A stretch of 46,420 bases of DNA from a bacterium D16-51 (GCA_003612285.1 RAYE01000049.1:1-46420); one strand, 5' to 3'. Shown: positions 14,367 through 23,647, counted from the first letter of the stretch. Notes: generated by a model not told the origin, from the letters alone. Translations and numbers: made by a program.

Positions 14367-14396
14367 ACTGCCCCGGCAATTTGACGATTTAAAGGT

Positions 14397-14578
14397 AATT
14401 TTCAAACACGCTCTAGAGCGTGTTTGAAAATTCATTCTCACAATATGCACTCCCCACTTTGCGCTATATTTAACTCAAATTTAGTCAATGTAGCCCGCTA
14501 CACCTCCTAAATTTGAGCCAAATCTCCCACAAAGTGTGACGCACATCTTGTAAAAAGCAATTTTCAAACACGCTCTAG
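14397..14578. mobile_element. MITE-like long-hairpin element
   Basis: A perfect 36-bp palindrome at 14397-14432 is built of AATTTTCAAACACGCTCT and its complement. The same 18-mer recurs at 14559-14576. Positions 14413-14578 are therefore bounded by 20-bp perfect inverted repeats (CTAGAGCGTG... and complement). Inside are nested arms CTCAAATTTAG (14474-14484)/CTAAATTTGAG (14507-14517), TGTAGC/GCTACA and CACTTTG/CAAAGTG. There is no open reading frame. This is the form of a non-autonomous transposable element; the extra half-palindrome on the left suggests a second, partly deleted copy. Confidence 0.75.
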
Positions 14579-14594
14579 TGATTTTTAGGAAATA

Positions 14595-14625
14595 TTGTTT
14601 ATTTTTCAATATAGGATGTTATAAT
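14595..14625 (+). promoter_or_regulatory. Probable promoter of the M24 aminopeptidase
   Basis: TATAAT at 14620-14625 is a consensus -10. The -35 is less clear: TTGTTT at 14595-14600 is 19 bases away. The region lies directly right of the MITE-like element and 37 bases before the start codon. Confidence 0.5.
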
Positions 14626-14661
14626 AATAAATGATAAGAATGAATGAGGAGGAGGCTGAAC

Positions 14662-16497
14662 ATGATAACAATTCCATTTGAGGAAGAGTATGGGCAGGAG
14701 ATGGTGATTCAAAAACGTTTAGAGCAGTTTCGTGAAAAAATGGCAGAGCATAAAATAGATATGTATTTTATTCCGACAAATGATTTTCATGGTTCGGAAT
14801 ATGTCAGTGATTATTTTAAGGTAAGGGAATTTTTTTCAGGTTTTGATGGTTCGGCCGGGAATATGCTTGTGACGCAGAAAGAAGCAGGGCTTTGGACTGA
14901 CGGCCGGTATTTTTTACAGGCGGAGGCACAGCTTAACAAGACAGGGATTGTTTTATATAAGACTGGACAAGAAGGCGTTCCTGATATTAATGACAGGATT
15001 TTTTCCGAGATTCCAGAAGGCGGTACGCTTGCTGCAGATGGGCGTATGGTATCTGCAGCGTGGGCAGATGGAATGGAAAAAATGCTTGCAGGGAAGAATG
15101 CGAGGCTTGAGCTGTCACTGGATTTGCCTGGGGAGGTCTGGACAGAACGCCCTGGATTGCACCATGCAAGGGCATGGCTTTTGGATGAGGAGTTTACAGG
15201 GGAGAGCAGGCGGTCAAAACTGGGGAGAGTCCGTGGGTATCTGGGAGAGAAAAAAGGAAGTATGATGGTTTTGGCATCCCTGGATGAAATTGCATGGCTT
15301 TTAAATATCAGGGGAAATGATATCCCATGCAACCCGGTTGTTTTATCTTACTTGATTGTGCAGGAAAAAGAATGCCATTTCTTTGCAGGGGAAAATATTT
15401 TTTCTGCTTATGATAGAAATGAACTGGAAAAGGACGGCATTATTTTCCGTGCCTATGGGGAGGTGTATTCTTTCCTGCGGGAGATTTCTGGGACAGAGAG
15501 GGTGCTTCTTGATAAGCGTACAGTAAATGCGCATATTGTCGGAAGCTTGCCGGAAAATGCCCAGGTTGAGGATATCGTGTGCCCTGTAATTAAGTGGAAG
15601 TCCATTAAGAACCCAACTGAGGTTAAAAATGAGAGGGAAGCGCATATCCGTGACGGGGTAGCGGTGACAAGATTTATCTGCTGGCTGAAGCAGAATATAG
15701 ATAAAATTCCATTAACAGAGAAAATGGCGGCTGAAATCCTGGAAAAGTTCCGTCAGCAGGAAAGGGGATATCTGGGGGCGAGCTTTGACCCGGTTGCAGG
15801 ATATGCGGAACATGGGGCAATTGTCCATTATTCTGCAACAGACGAAACAAATTCTTACCTGACGCCGGAGAATTTTCTGCTGCTGGATACCGGCGGGCAG
15901 TATATGGAAGGAACGACAGATGTGACCCGTACAATTTTGCTTGGAGGAAAAGCCACTGCTGAACAGAAGAAGTATTATACTGCTGTATTACGTGGTAACC
16001 TGAACCTGAGTGCAGCAAAATTTATGCATGGATGCTCCGGCGTAACGCTGGATTATGCAGCAAGGCAGCCACTTTGGGATATCGGATGCGATTATAACCA
16101 CGGCACAGGGCATGGGGTTGGATATCTGCTGAATGTCCACGAAGGGCCAAATGCGTTCCGCTATAAAATTTTAAAAGAGCCAGGGCAGAATGCTATTTTA
16201 GAAGAAGGGATGATTACTTCGGATGAGCCGGGGATTTACCTGGAAGGGAAATATGGAATCCGCCTGGAAAACCTGCTTTTATGTGTGAAACGGGAAAAGA
16301 ACGAGTTTGGCCAATTTATGGGGTTTGAACCTTTGACATTGGTCCCATTTGAACGGGATGCAATTGATGCGGAGCAGATGACAGAAAAGGAACGTGGGCA
16401 GCTTAATGATTACCACCAAAAGGTCTATGAAATCATTTCCCAGTTTCTGTCAAAAGAGGAGCAGGAGTGGCTTGCAGATGCCTGCGCCCCAATCTAA
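14662..16497 (+). CDS. M24-family Xaa-Pro aminopeptidase
   Basis: A 611-residue cytosolic metallopeptidase of the long, three-domain aminopeptidase P type; it removes an N-terminal residue that precedes proline. Two creatinase-like N-domains (about 1-310) precede the pita-bread catalytic domain. The dinuclear metal ligands are visible: Asp409 and Asp420 in LDTGG...GTTDVTR, His484 in GTGHGVGY, Glu522 in SDEPGIY and Glu536 in GIRLENL. The extra C-terminal tail with VPFERDAID is typical of this subfamily. The start at 14662 has AGGAGGAGG six bases upstream; an ATG at 14644 precedes that site. It is a single-gene unit that ends at a bidirectional terminator. Confidence 0.94.
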   Translation: MITIPFEEEYGQEMVIQKRLEQFREKMAEHKIDMYFIPTNDFHGSEYVSDYFKVREFFSGFDGSAGNMLVTQKEAGLWTDGRYFLQAEAQLNKTGIVLYKTGQEGVPDINDRIFSEIPEGGTLAADGRMVSAAWADGMEKMLAGKNARLELSLDLPGEVWTERPGLHHARAWLLDEEFTGESRRSKLGRVRGYLGEKKGSMMVLASLDEIAWLLNIRGNDIPCNPVVLSYLIVQEKECHFFAGENIFSAYDRNELEKDGIIFRAYGEVYSFLREISGTERVLLDKRTVNAHIVGSLPENAQVEDIVCPVIKWKSIKNPTEVKNEREAHIRDGVAVTRFICWLKQNIDKIPLTEKMAAEILEKFRQQERGYLGASFDPVAGYAEHGAIVHYSATDETNSYLTPENFLLLDTGGQYMEGTTDVTRTILLGGKATAEQKKYYTAVLRGNLNLSAAKFMHGCSGVTLDYAARQPLWDIGCDYNHGTGHGVGYLLNVHEGPNAFRYKILKEPGQNAILEEGMITSDEPGIYLEGKYGIRLENLLLCVKREKNEFGQFMGFEPLTLVPFERDAIDAEQMTEKERGQLNDYHQKVYEIISQFLSKEEQEWLADACAPI

Positions 16498-16506
16498 ATA
16501 CAGTTT

Positions 16507-17175
16507 TTATGCGTGAAAGGGCATTTGGCCCTTTTTTCGCTGCCAGTATTTCATAAGAGGGCATGTCAGCGCATAATAAATAAGATATAGCCCTAATCCT
16601 GTAATGACGTCTAAAAAGGAATGCTGTTTTAAAAACATCGTGGAAAGGCAGATTAAAATGCAAAGCACGAGTGAAGCAGTATGCCATCCGCGCCTGCCGC
16701 GAAATTTATAGCTAGTGGTAAACGCTACATGGATTGCAATGGCATTATATACATGTATACTTGGAAGCACATTTGTATTAGTATCGCTGGCATAAATGAA
16801 TCCGATAATATCTGTAAAGATATTTTGCTCAGCAAATGTATCCGGGCGCAGGTTTTGCTCATTTGGGAACAGATAGTAAATCAGCAGGCAGGTACTCATC
16901 CCAAGCATCAGCAAAACCACACAACGGTAATATTCTTCTAGATGTTCCCTTTGGAAATACAGAAAGATAACAACAGCGGCGACATAGAGAAACCACAGGA
17001 TATATGGGATGACAAAAATTTCGCAAAATGGAATCCAGTCATCTACAGTGCAGCGGATATCCTGGAATGGAATCCCGTCCCTGGCCTCCAGCCAGTTAAA
17101 GCAGTAGAGGTAGACAGGGCAGTATATGATAAAAAGGATGTGTTTATTACGGTTAAGCAGTTCTTTCCAGTTCAT
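16507..17175 (-). CDS. PAP2-superfamily membrane phosphatase-like protein
   Basis: A 222-residue membrane protein with about six helices. The core phosphatase motif is visible near the C-terminal half: SIHVYNAIAIHV, then LSTMFLKQHSFLDVITG, matching the PSxH and SR/S-x5-H-x3-D motifs of type-2 phosphatidic acid phosphatases. The usual first motif (K-x6-RP) is weak (NEQNLRPD). It may act on lipid phosphates or on undecaprenyl pyrophosphate in the membrane. The gene follows the DUF5662 gene on the same strand with a 30-base gap, so the two are probably one operon. Confidence 0.82.
   Translation of the reverse strand: MNWKELLNRNKHILFIIYCPVYLYCFNWLEARDGIPFQDIRCTVDDWIPFCEIFVIPYILWFLYVAAVVIFLYFQREHLEEYYRCVVLLMLGMSTCLLIYYLFPNEQNLRPDTFAEQNIFTDIIGFIYASDTNTNVLPSIHVYNAIAIHVAFTTSYKFRGRRGWHTASLVLCILICLSTMFLKQHSFLDVITGLGLYLIYYALTCPLMKYWQRKKGQMPFHA
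16516..16537. terminator. Bidirectional terminator between convergent genes
   Basis: AAAGGGC (16516-16522), loop ATTTG, GCCCTTT (16528-16534), then TTT. It lies inside the last codons of the minus-strand PAP2 gene and just after the aminopeptidase stop. Confidence 0.75.
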
Positions 17176-17205
17176 AATAAATCCTTTCTTTTCTGTCTGG
17201 TCAGA

Positions 17206-17766
17206 CTACCACTTTGGTGAGTGTTTCCAGTCAATATTTTTCCGGATGTAGGAAAAAGTGGCGTCTTCTCCTTGTTCAGCAAGCATATGGAGCAGTTTTT
17301 CCAGCAATTCTTTTGTATCTTTGTGCAGTGTATAATGTTCTTTGTTTTTATCATAATAACGTAGGGCAAAGGTGTCATCATAATTTTCCCTGTTATAATT
17401 TTTACTTGCTGCAACGCGGTCGCAGAACATTTCTAAAACATAACGTGTCGGCATGGGCATTCCCTGCAGGCCTTCTGAAGGATTTAGCGCTATATCAATC
17501 CAGTATTCATAATGATGCCGGTTCCTTCCTTTGTGGTGGAGCCAGGCAGAAGAATATCCTTTTACAGCTTTTTCCCCGAAGTTTGGGCTTTTTTTGCCGC
17601 CCTGGTAGTTTTTTACGCCCGCCCAGAATTCTACTGGGGAATATTTGGACCAGTCGTGGACAATTCCCTGCTTATAAAGCCCTGCGCGGAAACAGTAATG
17701 GCGCACCAGGTTTTTGTGATGCAGGATTGTACCAAGATGGCCCCAAAAATTGTTCCAAAGATTCAT
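17206..17766 (-). CDS. DUF5662 family protein
   Basis: A soluble protein of 186 residues. Characteristic segments are HKNLVRHYCFRAGLY, IVHDWSKYSPVEFW, SSAWLHHKGRNRHHYEYW and MPTRYVLEMFCDRVAASK. The many conserved His and Asp residues (HDWSK, HHKGRNRHH) suggest a metal site of HD-like type, but no activity is established for this family. The start at 17766 is preferred because AGGAGA lies seven bases upstream, giving MNLWNNFWGHLGT; an upstream in-frame codon would add 21 residues without support. Followed by the PAP2 gene. Confidence 0.82.
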   Translation of the reverse strand: MNLWNNFWGHLGTILHHKNLVRHYCFRAGLYKQGIVHDWSKYSPVEFWAGVKNYQGGKKSPNFGEKAVKGYSSAWLHHKGRNRHHYEYWIDIALNPSEGLQGMPMPTRYVLEMFCDRVAASKNYNRENYDDTFALRYYDKNKEHYTLHKDTKELLEKLLHMLAEQGEDATFSYIRKNIDWKHSPKW

Positions 17767-17890
17767 AAGGTTTCTCCTTTTCGCCTTGCATAAATAAGCC
17801 GGACGCAAAGGCGCATGAATTTTAAGCATGTTTTAATATATCATATAATACAAATAATTACCAGTGTGTGTTTTAGCCTGTTTTGGTAAT

Positions 17891-18907
17891 TTAGAAAAAG
17901 TTAAGGTTTTCTTTCCGCCACTGTTTTGGGGTAGTTCCGGTATATTTTTTAAAAGTGCGGATAAGATGGCTGCAGTCGGCAAATCCTGTTTCCTGGCTGA
18001 TATATGTTAAATCCAGGTCGGTAAAGCGCAGCAAGTCAAGCACTTTATGGATACGGATAAATTCAATATATTCTTTGCAGGATTGGTTGTAGGTGCTCCG
18101 GAACAGCCTTGCAAAGTAAGAGTAGCTCATATTGCAATGCGCCGCTAAATCCTGTACCTGCAGCGATTCATTGTAATGGTTTTCAATATACTGGGTGATT
18201 TCTTCAAATGCCTGGCTGCCAGAGGCAGAATCCGGTTTTTTTCCCTCAGGCTTAATGTCCCGTCTTAGCCAATTCCGCATAAAAAATGTCAAAAGGCTGG
18301 AAATCAGGGAGCTAACAGCAACATCATAGCCATATTCCTGCCGTTCTATTTCCTGTATGCAGCCTGCCATCAGGGAAGAAGCAGGGAAGCCTTTTAGCAT
18401 ATCAGCAGAAAAAAAGATATTTTCTGCATGTTTTTCAAACGCGTATGCCAAGGTTTTGGAAAATTGTGCCTTAAAGCGGTTATTGGCATATAGGAAGTTC
18501 AGGTCAAACTTTAAGACATCATAGCAGATAGTTTCTTCTATCTGTGGCATAGCAGTAGAAATCGGATATATTGCATTGTGCGCCAGGTTAGGGCGTGGGC
18601 TTCGGGGTTCTGTAAATATGTGGCACTGGGCAAATGTTTTATTTAAATTATACCCAGAAGGGGCTGTTGTATCATAAAGCAGGTCAACAGAGTGCAGTTT
18701 CTGCGGGCAGAAAATTATCAGGTCGCCAGGGTGCATTGTATAGACAGCATCGTCACATGTGGCTTCCACGGAGCCTTCTTTAATATAAATAATTTCAATG
18801 AAATAGTGCCAATGGGGCAGGATTGGGAAATTTCCAGGCACTGCGGTATGCTGGAAAGCTTCCATAGGCTGGTTCAGCCTGTCCGTGTATTCAAACATAT
18901 TTTTCAT
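17891..18907 (-). CDS. AraC-family transcriptional regulator with cupin domain
   Basis: A 338-residue regulator. Residues 1-120 form a cupin-like sensor (ILPHWHYFIEIIYIKEGSVE, then MHPGDLIIFCPQKLHSV). The last 100 residues hold two helix-turn-helix motifs: SLQVQDLAAHCNMSYSYFARLFRSTYN and LTYISQETGFADCSHLIRTFKKYTG. TGGAGG lies close before the ATG. It is divergent from the two-gene ABC exporter at 19045, with 137 bases between, so it most likely regulates that exporter in response to a small ligand. The AraC class usually activates; ligand unknown. Confidence 0.92.
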   Translation of the reverse strand: MKNMFEYTDRLNQPMEAFQHTAVPGNFPILPHWHYFIEIIYIKEGSVEATCDDAVYTMHPGDLIIFCPQKLHSVDLLYDTTAPSGYNLNKTFAQCHIFTEPRSPRPNLAHNAIYPISTAMPQIEETICYDVLKFDLNFLYANNRFKAQFSKTLAYAFEKHAENIFFSADMLKGFPASSLMAGCIQEIERQEYGYDVAVSSLISSLLTFFMRNWLRRDIKPEGKKPDSASGSQAFEEITQYIENHYNESLQVQDLAAHCNMSYSYFARLFRSTYNQSCKEYIEFIRIHKVLDLLRFTDLDLTYISQETGFADCSHLIRTFKKYTGTTPKQWRKENLNFF

Positions 18908-19044
18908 CTTTACCTCCAGGATAGGTTTGTTCTATTTTCTTATCAGTCTATTCTATCATTTGCAGACGTATATTTCTACAATGAAACAATTACACCATCA
19001 AATAAAAAGAGAATAATTGATACAGAAAGAAAGGGGATGATTTT

Positions 19045-20772
19045 TTGACACCAATGAAATGGTTTTATTCTTTTTTAAAGAGATACAGGTGGCGCATGGC
19101 AGCAGGGATGGCGCTTGTTACTATTTTGGCGGCGGCAGCCCTGACAGGGCCGTACATATCCAGGCTGATTGTGGATAATGTTATCCAGGGCGGCCAACAT
19201 GAACTGTTGGCGCCGTTAATTGGCCTGTTAGTCGGCCTTGTTGTTGTCAAAGGCGTTTGCCGCGTGACATCACAGGTATTATTTGAAACAAGTTCACAGG
19301 GCGTATTGTTTATGATGCGCGATAAGGTTTACCGGAAGCTTTTGCAGGAAGATTTTGCTTTTTACAATAAGAACCGCACTGGGGATTTGATGAGCCGGCA
19401 GACAGGCGACATGGATGCAATCCGCCATTTTGTGGCATATGTAATTTATACCGTTTATGAAAATGTACTATATTTTGTACTTTCAATTGTGATGATTTTC
19501 CAGACAAATGTGCCGCTTGCGCTTTGTATGGTGCTGGTACTGCCGCTGTCAGCTTTGACGGTATATAAACAGCAGAGGCGGGTAAAACCTGCATTTAAAA
19601 AATGCCGGGACGCATTTTCCGGGCTGAATGCGTTTGTCCAGGAAAATATCAGTGGAAACCGTGTGGTTAAAGCATTTGCAAAAGAGGATTTTGAGATGGA
19701 AAAGTTTGCTGCGGAAAATGACAAATACCGTGAAGCAGAGCTTGGGGCGTCCGAAATCTGGAAAAAATATGTACCGATATTTGAGTTTTTGTCCCATCTG
19801 CTTACGATTATCCTGATGTTAATTGGAGGTGTAATGGTAATAAAAGGGCAGATGACGATGGGCGGACTGGTAGCGGTAAACGGATATTTGTGGATGCTTA
19901 CGACGCCTTTGCGTATGGCTGGCTGGTGGGTTAATGATATACAGAGGTTTACTACATCTGTAGAGAAAATATATGATACCTATTCTGCAGAACCAGATGT
20001 AAAATGCCCTAAACAGGCGGTTAAAAGAAAGCATTTGGAGGGGAATATTGCATTCCGCAATGTTTCTTATAGCGCAGAGGATGAAGATATCTTGCAGCAA
20101 ATTGATTTTGAAGTGGGGAAAGGCCAGACAGTTGGGATTATTGGGACGACCGGCTCTGGCAAGTCAACGCTGATTAACCTCTTGTGCCGTTTTTATGATG
20201 TGACGGAAGGAGAGGTTTTAGTGGACGGCATCAATGTAAAGGATATGGATTTATATGATTTGCGGGACAATATCGGGATTGCAATGCAGGATGTTTTTCT
20301 GTTTTCTGATACGATTGAAGGGAATATTGCTTATGGGAAGCCGGACTGTAGTTTTGAACAGGTAAAAAAGGCGGCCAAAATGGCGGACGCCAACTTGTTT
20401 ATCCAGGAAATGCCAGAGGGCTATGATACGATGGTAGGTGAAAGAGGCGTAGGATTGTCCGGCGGGCAGAAACAGCGTATTTCACTGGCGAGGGCGCTTT
20501 TAAAAGAACCGGCAATCCTGGTACTTGACGATACAACATCAGCGGTTGATATGGAGACAGAGAGCTATATCCAAAAGCAGTTGGAAAATATTAACCATTC
20601 CTGCACAATCTTCATTATTGCTTACCGTATTTCATCTATTATGGATGCCGACCAGATTTTTGTATTGGACCAGGGAAAGATTATAGAGAGGGGGACGCAT
20701 AGTGAGCTTTTAAGCCAGGGCGGGTATTACGCGACGGTTTATAAGCACCAGTTCCCGATGAAGGAGGCTTAG
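19045..20772 (+). CDS. Heterodimeric ABC exporter, degenerate-site subunit
   Basis: A 575-residue half-transporter with six membrane helices then an ATPase domain. Walker A GTTGSGKST and signature LSGGQKQR are intact. The residue after Walker B Asp is Asp, not Glu (ILVLDDTTSAVD), and the H-loop His is Tyr (IIAYRISSI). Such changes mark the subunit that contributes Walker motifs to the degenerate site in LmrCD/TM287-288-type heterodimers. TTG at 19045 is taken as start because GGGG lies eight bases upstream; the next ATG (19054) is too far from it. The partner gene starts two bases after the stop. Probable role: export of drugs or lipophilic compounds under the divergent AraC regulator. Confidence 0.92.
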   Translation: MTPMKWFYSFLKRYRWRMAAGMALVTILAAAALTGPYISRLIVDNVIQGGQHELLAPLIGLLVGLVVVKGVCRVTSQVLFETSSQGVLFMMRDKVYRKLLQEDFAFYNKNRTGDLMSRQTGDMDAIRHFVAYVIYTVYENVLYFVLSIVMIFQTNVPLALCMVLVLPLSALTVYKQQRRVKPAFKKCRDAFSGLNAFVQENISGNRVVKAFAKEDFEMEKFAAENDKYREAELGASEIWKKYVPIFEFLSHLLTIILMLIGGVMVIKGQMTMGGLVAVNGYLWMLTTPLRMAGWWVNDIQRFTTSVEKIYDTYSAEPDVKCPKQAVKRKHLEGNIAFRNVSYSAEDEDILQQIDFEVGKGQTVGIIGTTGSGKSTLINLLCRFYDVTEGEVLVDGINVKDMDLYDLRDNIGIAMQDVFLFSDTIEGNIAYGKPDCSFEQVKKAAKMADANLFIQEMPEGYDTMVGERGVGLSGGQKQRISLARALLKEPAILVLDDTTSAVDMETESYIQKQLENINHSCTIFIIAYRISSIMDADQIFVLDQGKIIERGTHSELLSQGGYYATVYKHQFPMKEA

Positions 20773-20773
20773 T

Positions 20774-22546
20774 ATGGCAAGAAACCGTTATGATATGGAT
20801 GAGGTTTTAGAGGAAAAATTCGATATTAACCAGGTAAAGCGGCTGGCACATTATATTGTCCCCCATAAAAAGAAAATGTTGACTGCACTTTTTTTAATGC
20901 TGTCATCTTCTTTTCTGACAACATTTATTCCTAAATTTATACAGTTGGAAATGGATGTTTATATTCCTGCAGGAGATACGGAAGGTATTATTAAGCTGTC
21001 TGTTTTAACAGCGGTAATTTGTATTTATCTTGTTGTCTGCCTCAGGTTCAAGATTAATTTGACGATGCAGGTGGGGCAGGATGTCATCCATCAGCTCCGG
21101 GAGGATATATTTTCTCATTTGCAGGAACTTCCATTTAGCTATTATGATGATAGGCCGCATGGAAAGATTCAGGTTAGGGTTGTGAATTATGTCAACAACC
21201 TGAGTGATATTTTGTCAAATGGTATTTTACAGACAATTACCGATTTGTTTAACCTGTTTTTTATAATAGGCTTCATGCTGAGCATGAGCGTGCGCCTGAC
21301 GCTGCTTTGCCTGTGCGGCCTTCCGGTTTTAGTCCTGTTTATTATTATCATTAAGAAAAAGCAGCACCGTGCGTGGCAGATTCAAAGCAACAAGCAGTCT
21401 AACTTGAACGCTTATATTGCAGAAAGTATTAATGGAATCCGTGTCACACAGGCATTTGTAAGAGAAAGGGAAAATACGCATATCTTTAACCAGCTTAGCA
21501 GGAAATATAGGGATACCTGGTTAAATGCCGTTTATTATGGTTTTGCAGTAGGGCCGGTTGTGGATTTGATTTCTACTGCCACAACAGCGTTTATCTATGT
21601 GCTTGGCGTGTCCTATATTGCAGACGGCGCAAGGTTTGGGATTAGTGTTGGCGTATTGGTTGCATTTACTTCATATATTACCCGGTTCTGGGCTCCAATC
21701 AATACGATTGCCGGATTTTACAATAATGTTGTGACAGCCGTTTCTTATTTGGAAAGGATTTTTGAAACGATTGATGAGCCGGTTGAGGTAAAAGATGCGC
21801 CGGGGGCAGGGCAGATGCCGGAAATACAAGGGGATGTGGAATTTGAAAAGGTGAATTTCAGCTATGAGGATGGCGTGCCTGTGCTGCAAAATGTCAGCTT
21901 CCATGTAAAAAGAGGGGAAACAATTGCTTTTGTTGGCCCGACTGGCGCGGGAAAAAGTACAATTGTTAATTTAATCAGCCGTTTTTATAATGTAGATTCT
22001 GGCAGGATATTGGTAGATGGGACAGATATCTCTGGGGTAACGCTCCATTCCCTGCGTAGCCAGATGGGCATAATGATGCAGGATAGCTTTATATTTAGCG
22101 GCACGATTATGGATAATATCCGCTATGGGAATAAAACTGCCACAGATGAGGAAGTAATCCGTGCCGCAAAAACAGTTTGCGCGCATGATTTCATTATGCA
22201 GATGGAAAATGGTTACCAGACAGAGGTGAACGAACGGGGGAGCCGTTTGTCTGTTGGGCAGAGGCAGTTGATTTCCTTTGCCAGGGCTCTTTTAGCAGAC
22301 CCTGCAATCCTGGTTCTGGATGAAGCGACTTCCAGCATAGATACGGAAACCGAACTTGTGCTGCAGGAAGGGCTTGACCATCTTTTGGAGGGCAGAACGT
22401 CATTTATTATCGCCCATAGGCTGTCAACAATCCAAAATGCAGACTGCATCATGTATATCAGTGATGGCGGAATTGCAGAAATGGGAACACATGAAGAACT
22501 TTTAGAGAAAAAAGGAAAGTATTTCGAACTTTGTATGGCGAAATAA
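20774..22546 (+). CDS. Heterodimeric ABC exporter, catalytic subunit
   Basis: A 590-residue half-transporter with six membrane helices and an ATPase domain. Walker A GPTGAGKST, Walker B ILVLDEATSSID with catalytic Glu, and H-loop IIAHRLSTI are competent. The signature is altered to LSVGQRQL, which is expected for the partner that completes the degenerate site. Together with the upstream gene (two-base gap, AAGGAGG inside its end) it forms a classical asymmetric multidrug-type exporter. A hairpin with a T-run at 22646-22670 follows. Confidence 0.93.
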   Translation: MARNRYDMDEVLEEKFDINQVKRLAHYIVPHKKKMLTALFLMLSSSFLTTFIPKFIQLEMDVYIPAGDTEGIIKLSVLTAVICIYLVVCLRFKINLTMQVGQDVIHQLREDIFSHLQELPFSYYDDRPHGKIQVRVVNYVNNLSDILSNGILQTITDLFNLFFIIGFMLSMSVRLTLLCLCGLPVLVLFIIIIKKKQHRAWQIQSNKQSNLNAYIAESINGIRVTQAFVRERENTHIFNQLSRKYRDTWLNAVYYGFAVGPVVDLISTATTAFIYVLGVSYIADGARFGISVGVLVAFTSYITRFWAPINTIAGFYNNVVTAVSYLERIFETIDEPVEVKDAPGAGQMPEIQGDVEFEKVNFSYEDGVPVLQNVSFHVKRGETIAFVGPTGAGKSTIVNLISRFYNVDSGRILVDGTDISGVTLHSLRSQMGIMMQDSFIFSGTIMDNIRYGNKTATDEEVIRAAKTVCAHDFIMQMENGYQTEVNERGSRLSVGQRQLISFARALLADPAILVLDEATSSIDTETELVLQEGLDHLLEGRTSFIIAHRLSTIQNADCIMYISDGGIAEMGTHEELLEKKGKYFELCMAK

Positions 22547-22581
22547 AGGTTGTTTCTGGCTGAAAGATTTGTTATGATAAT

Positions 22582-22644
22582 AAAGCGAAAAGTTTTTGTA
22601 GCATATGAAAAAACCATATGCAACAAAATCTATTATTTCGCTTT
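22582..22644. repeat. Long imperfect hairpin after the ABC operon
   Basis: AAAGCGAAA (22582-22590) pairs with TTTCGCTTT (22636-22644). Inside, TTTTGTAGCATATG pairs with CATATGCAACAAAA with one mismatch. It lies directly before the terminator-like hairpin at 22646. Confidence 0.6.
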
Positions 22645-22645
22645 G

Positions 22646-22670
22646 GAAAAATGCAAGGGCAGCATTTTTC
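22646..22670 (+). terminator. Terminator-like hairpin after the ABC operon
   Basis: GAAAAATGC (22646-22654), loop AAGGGCA, GCATTTTTC (22662-22670), then TT. Nine perfect pairs, with the T-rich part inside the 3' arm. Confidence 0.6.
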
Positions 22671-22729
22671 TTATCTCAATAATAAAGATGATTAGGAACT
22701 TCAAACTCATGAGCAAAACAGTAAGCTGC

Positions 22730-22874
22730 GAAAGCAGCGGCAGACAGCGAAGCTGTCTGGTTTTGCGAATGAGGAAGGAGTTGCTGTGAATAGTAACTTT
22801 TGGAAAGCAAGGGCAGACAGCGGAGCTGTCTGGTTTTGCGAATGAGGAAGGAGTTGCTGTGAATAGTAACTTTT
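22730..22874 (+). repeat. Tandem 73-bp intergenic repeat, two copies
   Basis: Bases 22730-22801 and 22803-22874 are nearly identical with a period of 73. Each holds the hairpin CAGACAGC/GCTGTCTG with a 3-base loop and ends in GCTGTGAATAGTAACTTTT. A small GCTGC-GAAA-GCAGC hairpin precedes the first copy. The end motif belongs to a family found elsewhere in the window (24401, 29109, 39271, 39451, 40878). No gene is seen in the 366-base gap. Confidence 0.85.
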
Positions 22875-22912
22875 ACAGAGTGGTTTGAGGGCGGCACAGG
22901 AACGAGGTAATT

Positions 22913-23623
22913 ATGTATACATTTGAGAGCAGGGTAAGATATAGTGAAATTGCAGAGGACGGGCTTCTTGCCCTCCCTGCGGTAATTGATTATATGCAGG
23001 ACTGTACGAATTTCCAGTCAGAGGATTTGGGCGCCGGCTTGGAGTACCACAAAGAGCATGGGTTAATGTGGGTATTAAATTCATGGCAGGTGGTAATGGA
23101 GCGGTATCCAGCTATGGGGGAAAAGATTACAGTAGGGACGCAGGCATATGCCTATGAAAAAATGTTTGGATACCGTAATTTCCTGATTACAGATTCTTCT
23201 GGGGAATGTATTGCAAAGGCCAATTCCATCTGGGTTCTGATGGATTTAAAAAAAGGCCGCCCAATGATCGTAACGCCTGAAATTGGTGATATTTATGGGA
23301 AGGCAGAACCGCTGCAGATGGAATATGCACCGCGCAAGATTAAGGTGCCAAAAGATGGGCTCAGCCGGCAGAAATTTATTGTCCACAGTTTTCAGCTTGA
23401 TACAAATAAGCATGTGAACAACCGGCAGTATATACAGATGGCGATGGAGTGCTTAGACAAGGAGGACAGGGTAAAGGAACTGCGTGTTGAGTATAAAAAG
23501 CAGGCAGTGCTTGGGGATGAAATATATCCGTCTGTCTGCCAGGTAAATGAGAAAGAAGTCATTGTATCATTAAATGCGGAGGGGGGAGTTCCGTTTGCGG
23601 TGGTACAGTTTTTCCTTTTTTAA
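22913..23623 (+). CDS. Acyl-ACP thioesterase
   Basis: A 236-residue cytosolic double hot-dog enzyme that hydrolyses acyl-ACP to free fatty acid. The N-terminal FESRVRYSEIAEDGLLALPAVIDYMQD and GLMWVLNSWQVVMERYP are family hallmarks. The second hot-dog domain contains FQLDTNKHVNNRQYIQMAMECL, with the Asp/Asn/His active-site set. A GAGG site is about eight bases before the ATG. It is likely cotranscribed with the YdcF-like gene 24 bases downstream. Chain-length preference is not readable. Confidence 0.9.
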   Translation: MYTFESRVRYSEIAEDGLLALPAVIDYMQDCTNFQSEDLGAGLEYHKEHGLMWVLNSWQVVMERYPAMGEKITVGTQAYAYEKMFGYRNFLITDSSGECIAKANSIWVLMDLKKGRPMIVTPEIGDIYGKAEPLQMEYAPRKIKVPKDGLSRQKFIVHSFQLDTNKHVNNRQYIQMAMECLDKEDRVKELRVEYKKQAVLGDEIYPSVCQVNEKEVIVSLNAEGGVPFAVVQFFLF

Positions 23624-23647
23624 ACAAAAGGAAAAGGGGGATTTGAG

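Noticed and set aside
19000-22546. The ABC pair as a second RiPP exporter
   Set aside because: Neither protein has a C39 peptidase domain, and no leader-type peptide gene is nearby; the asymmetric sites fit a multidrug-type exporter.
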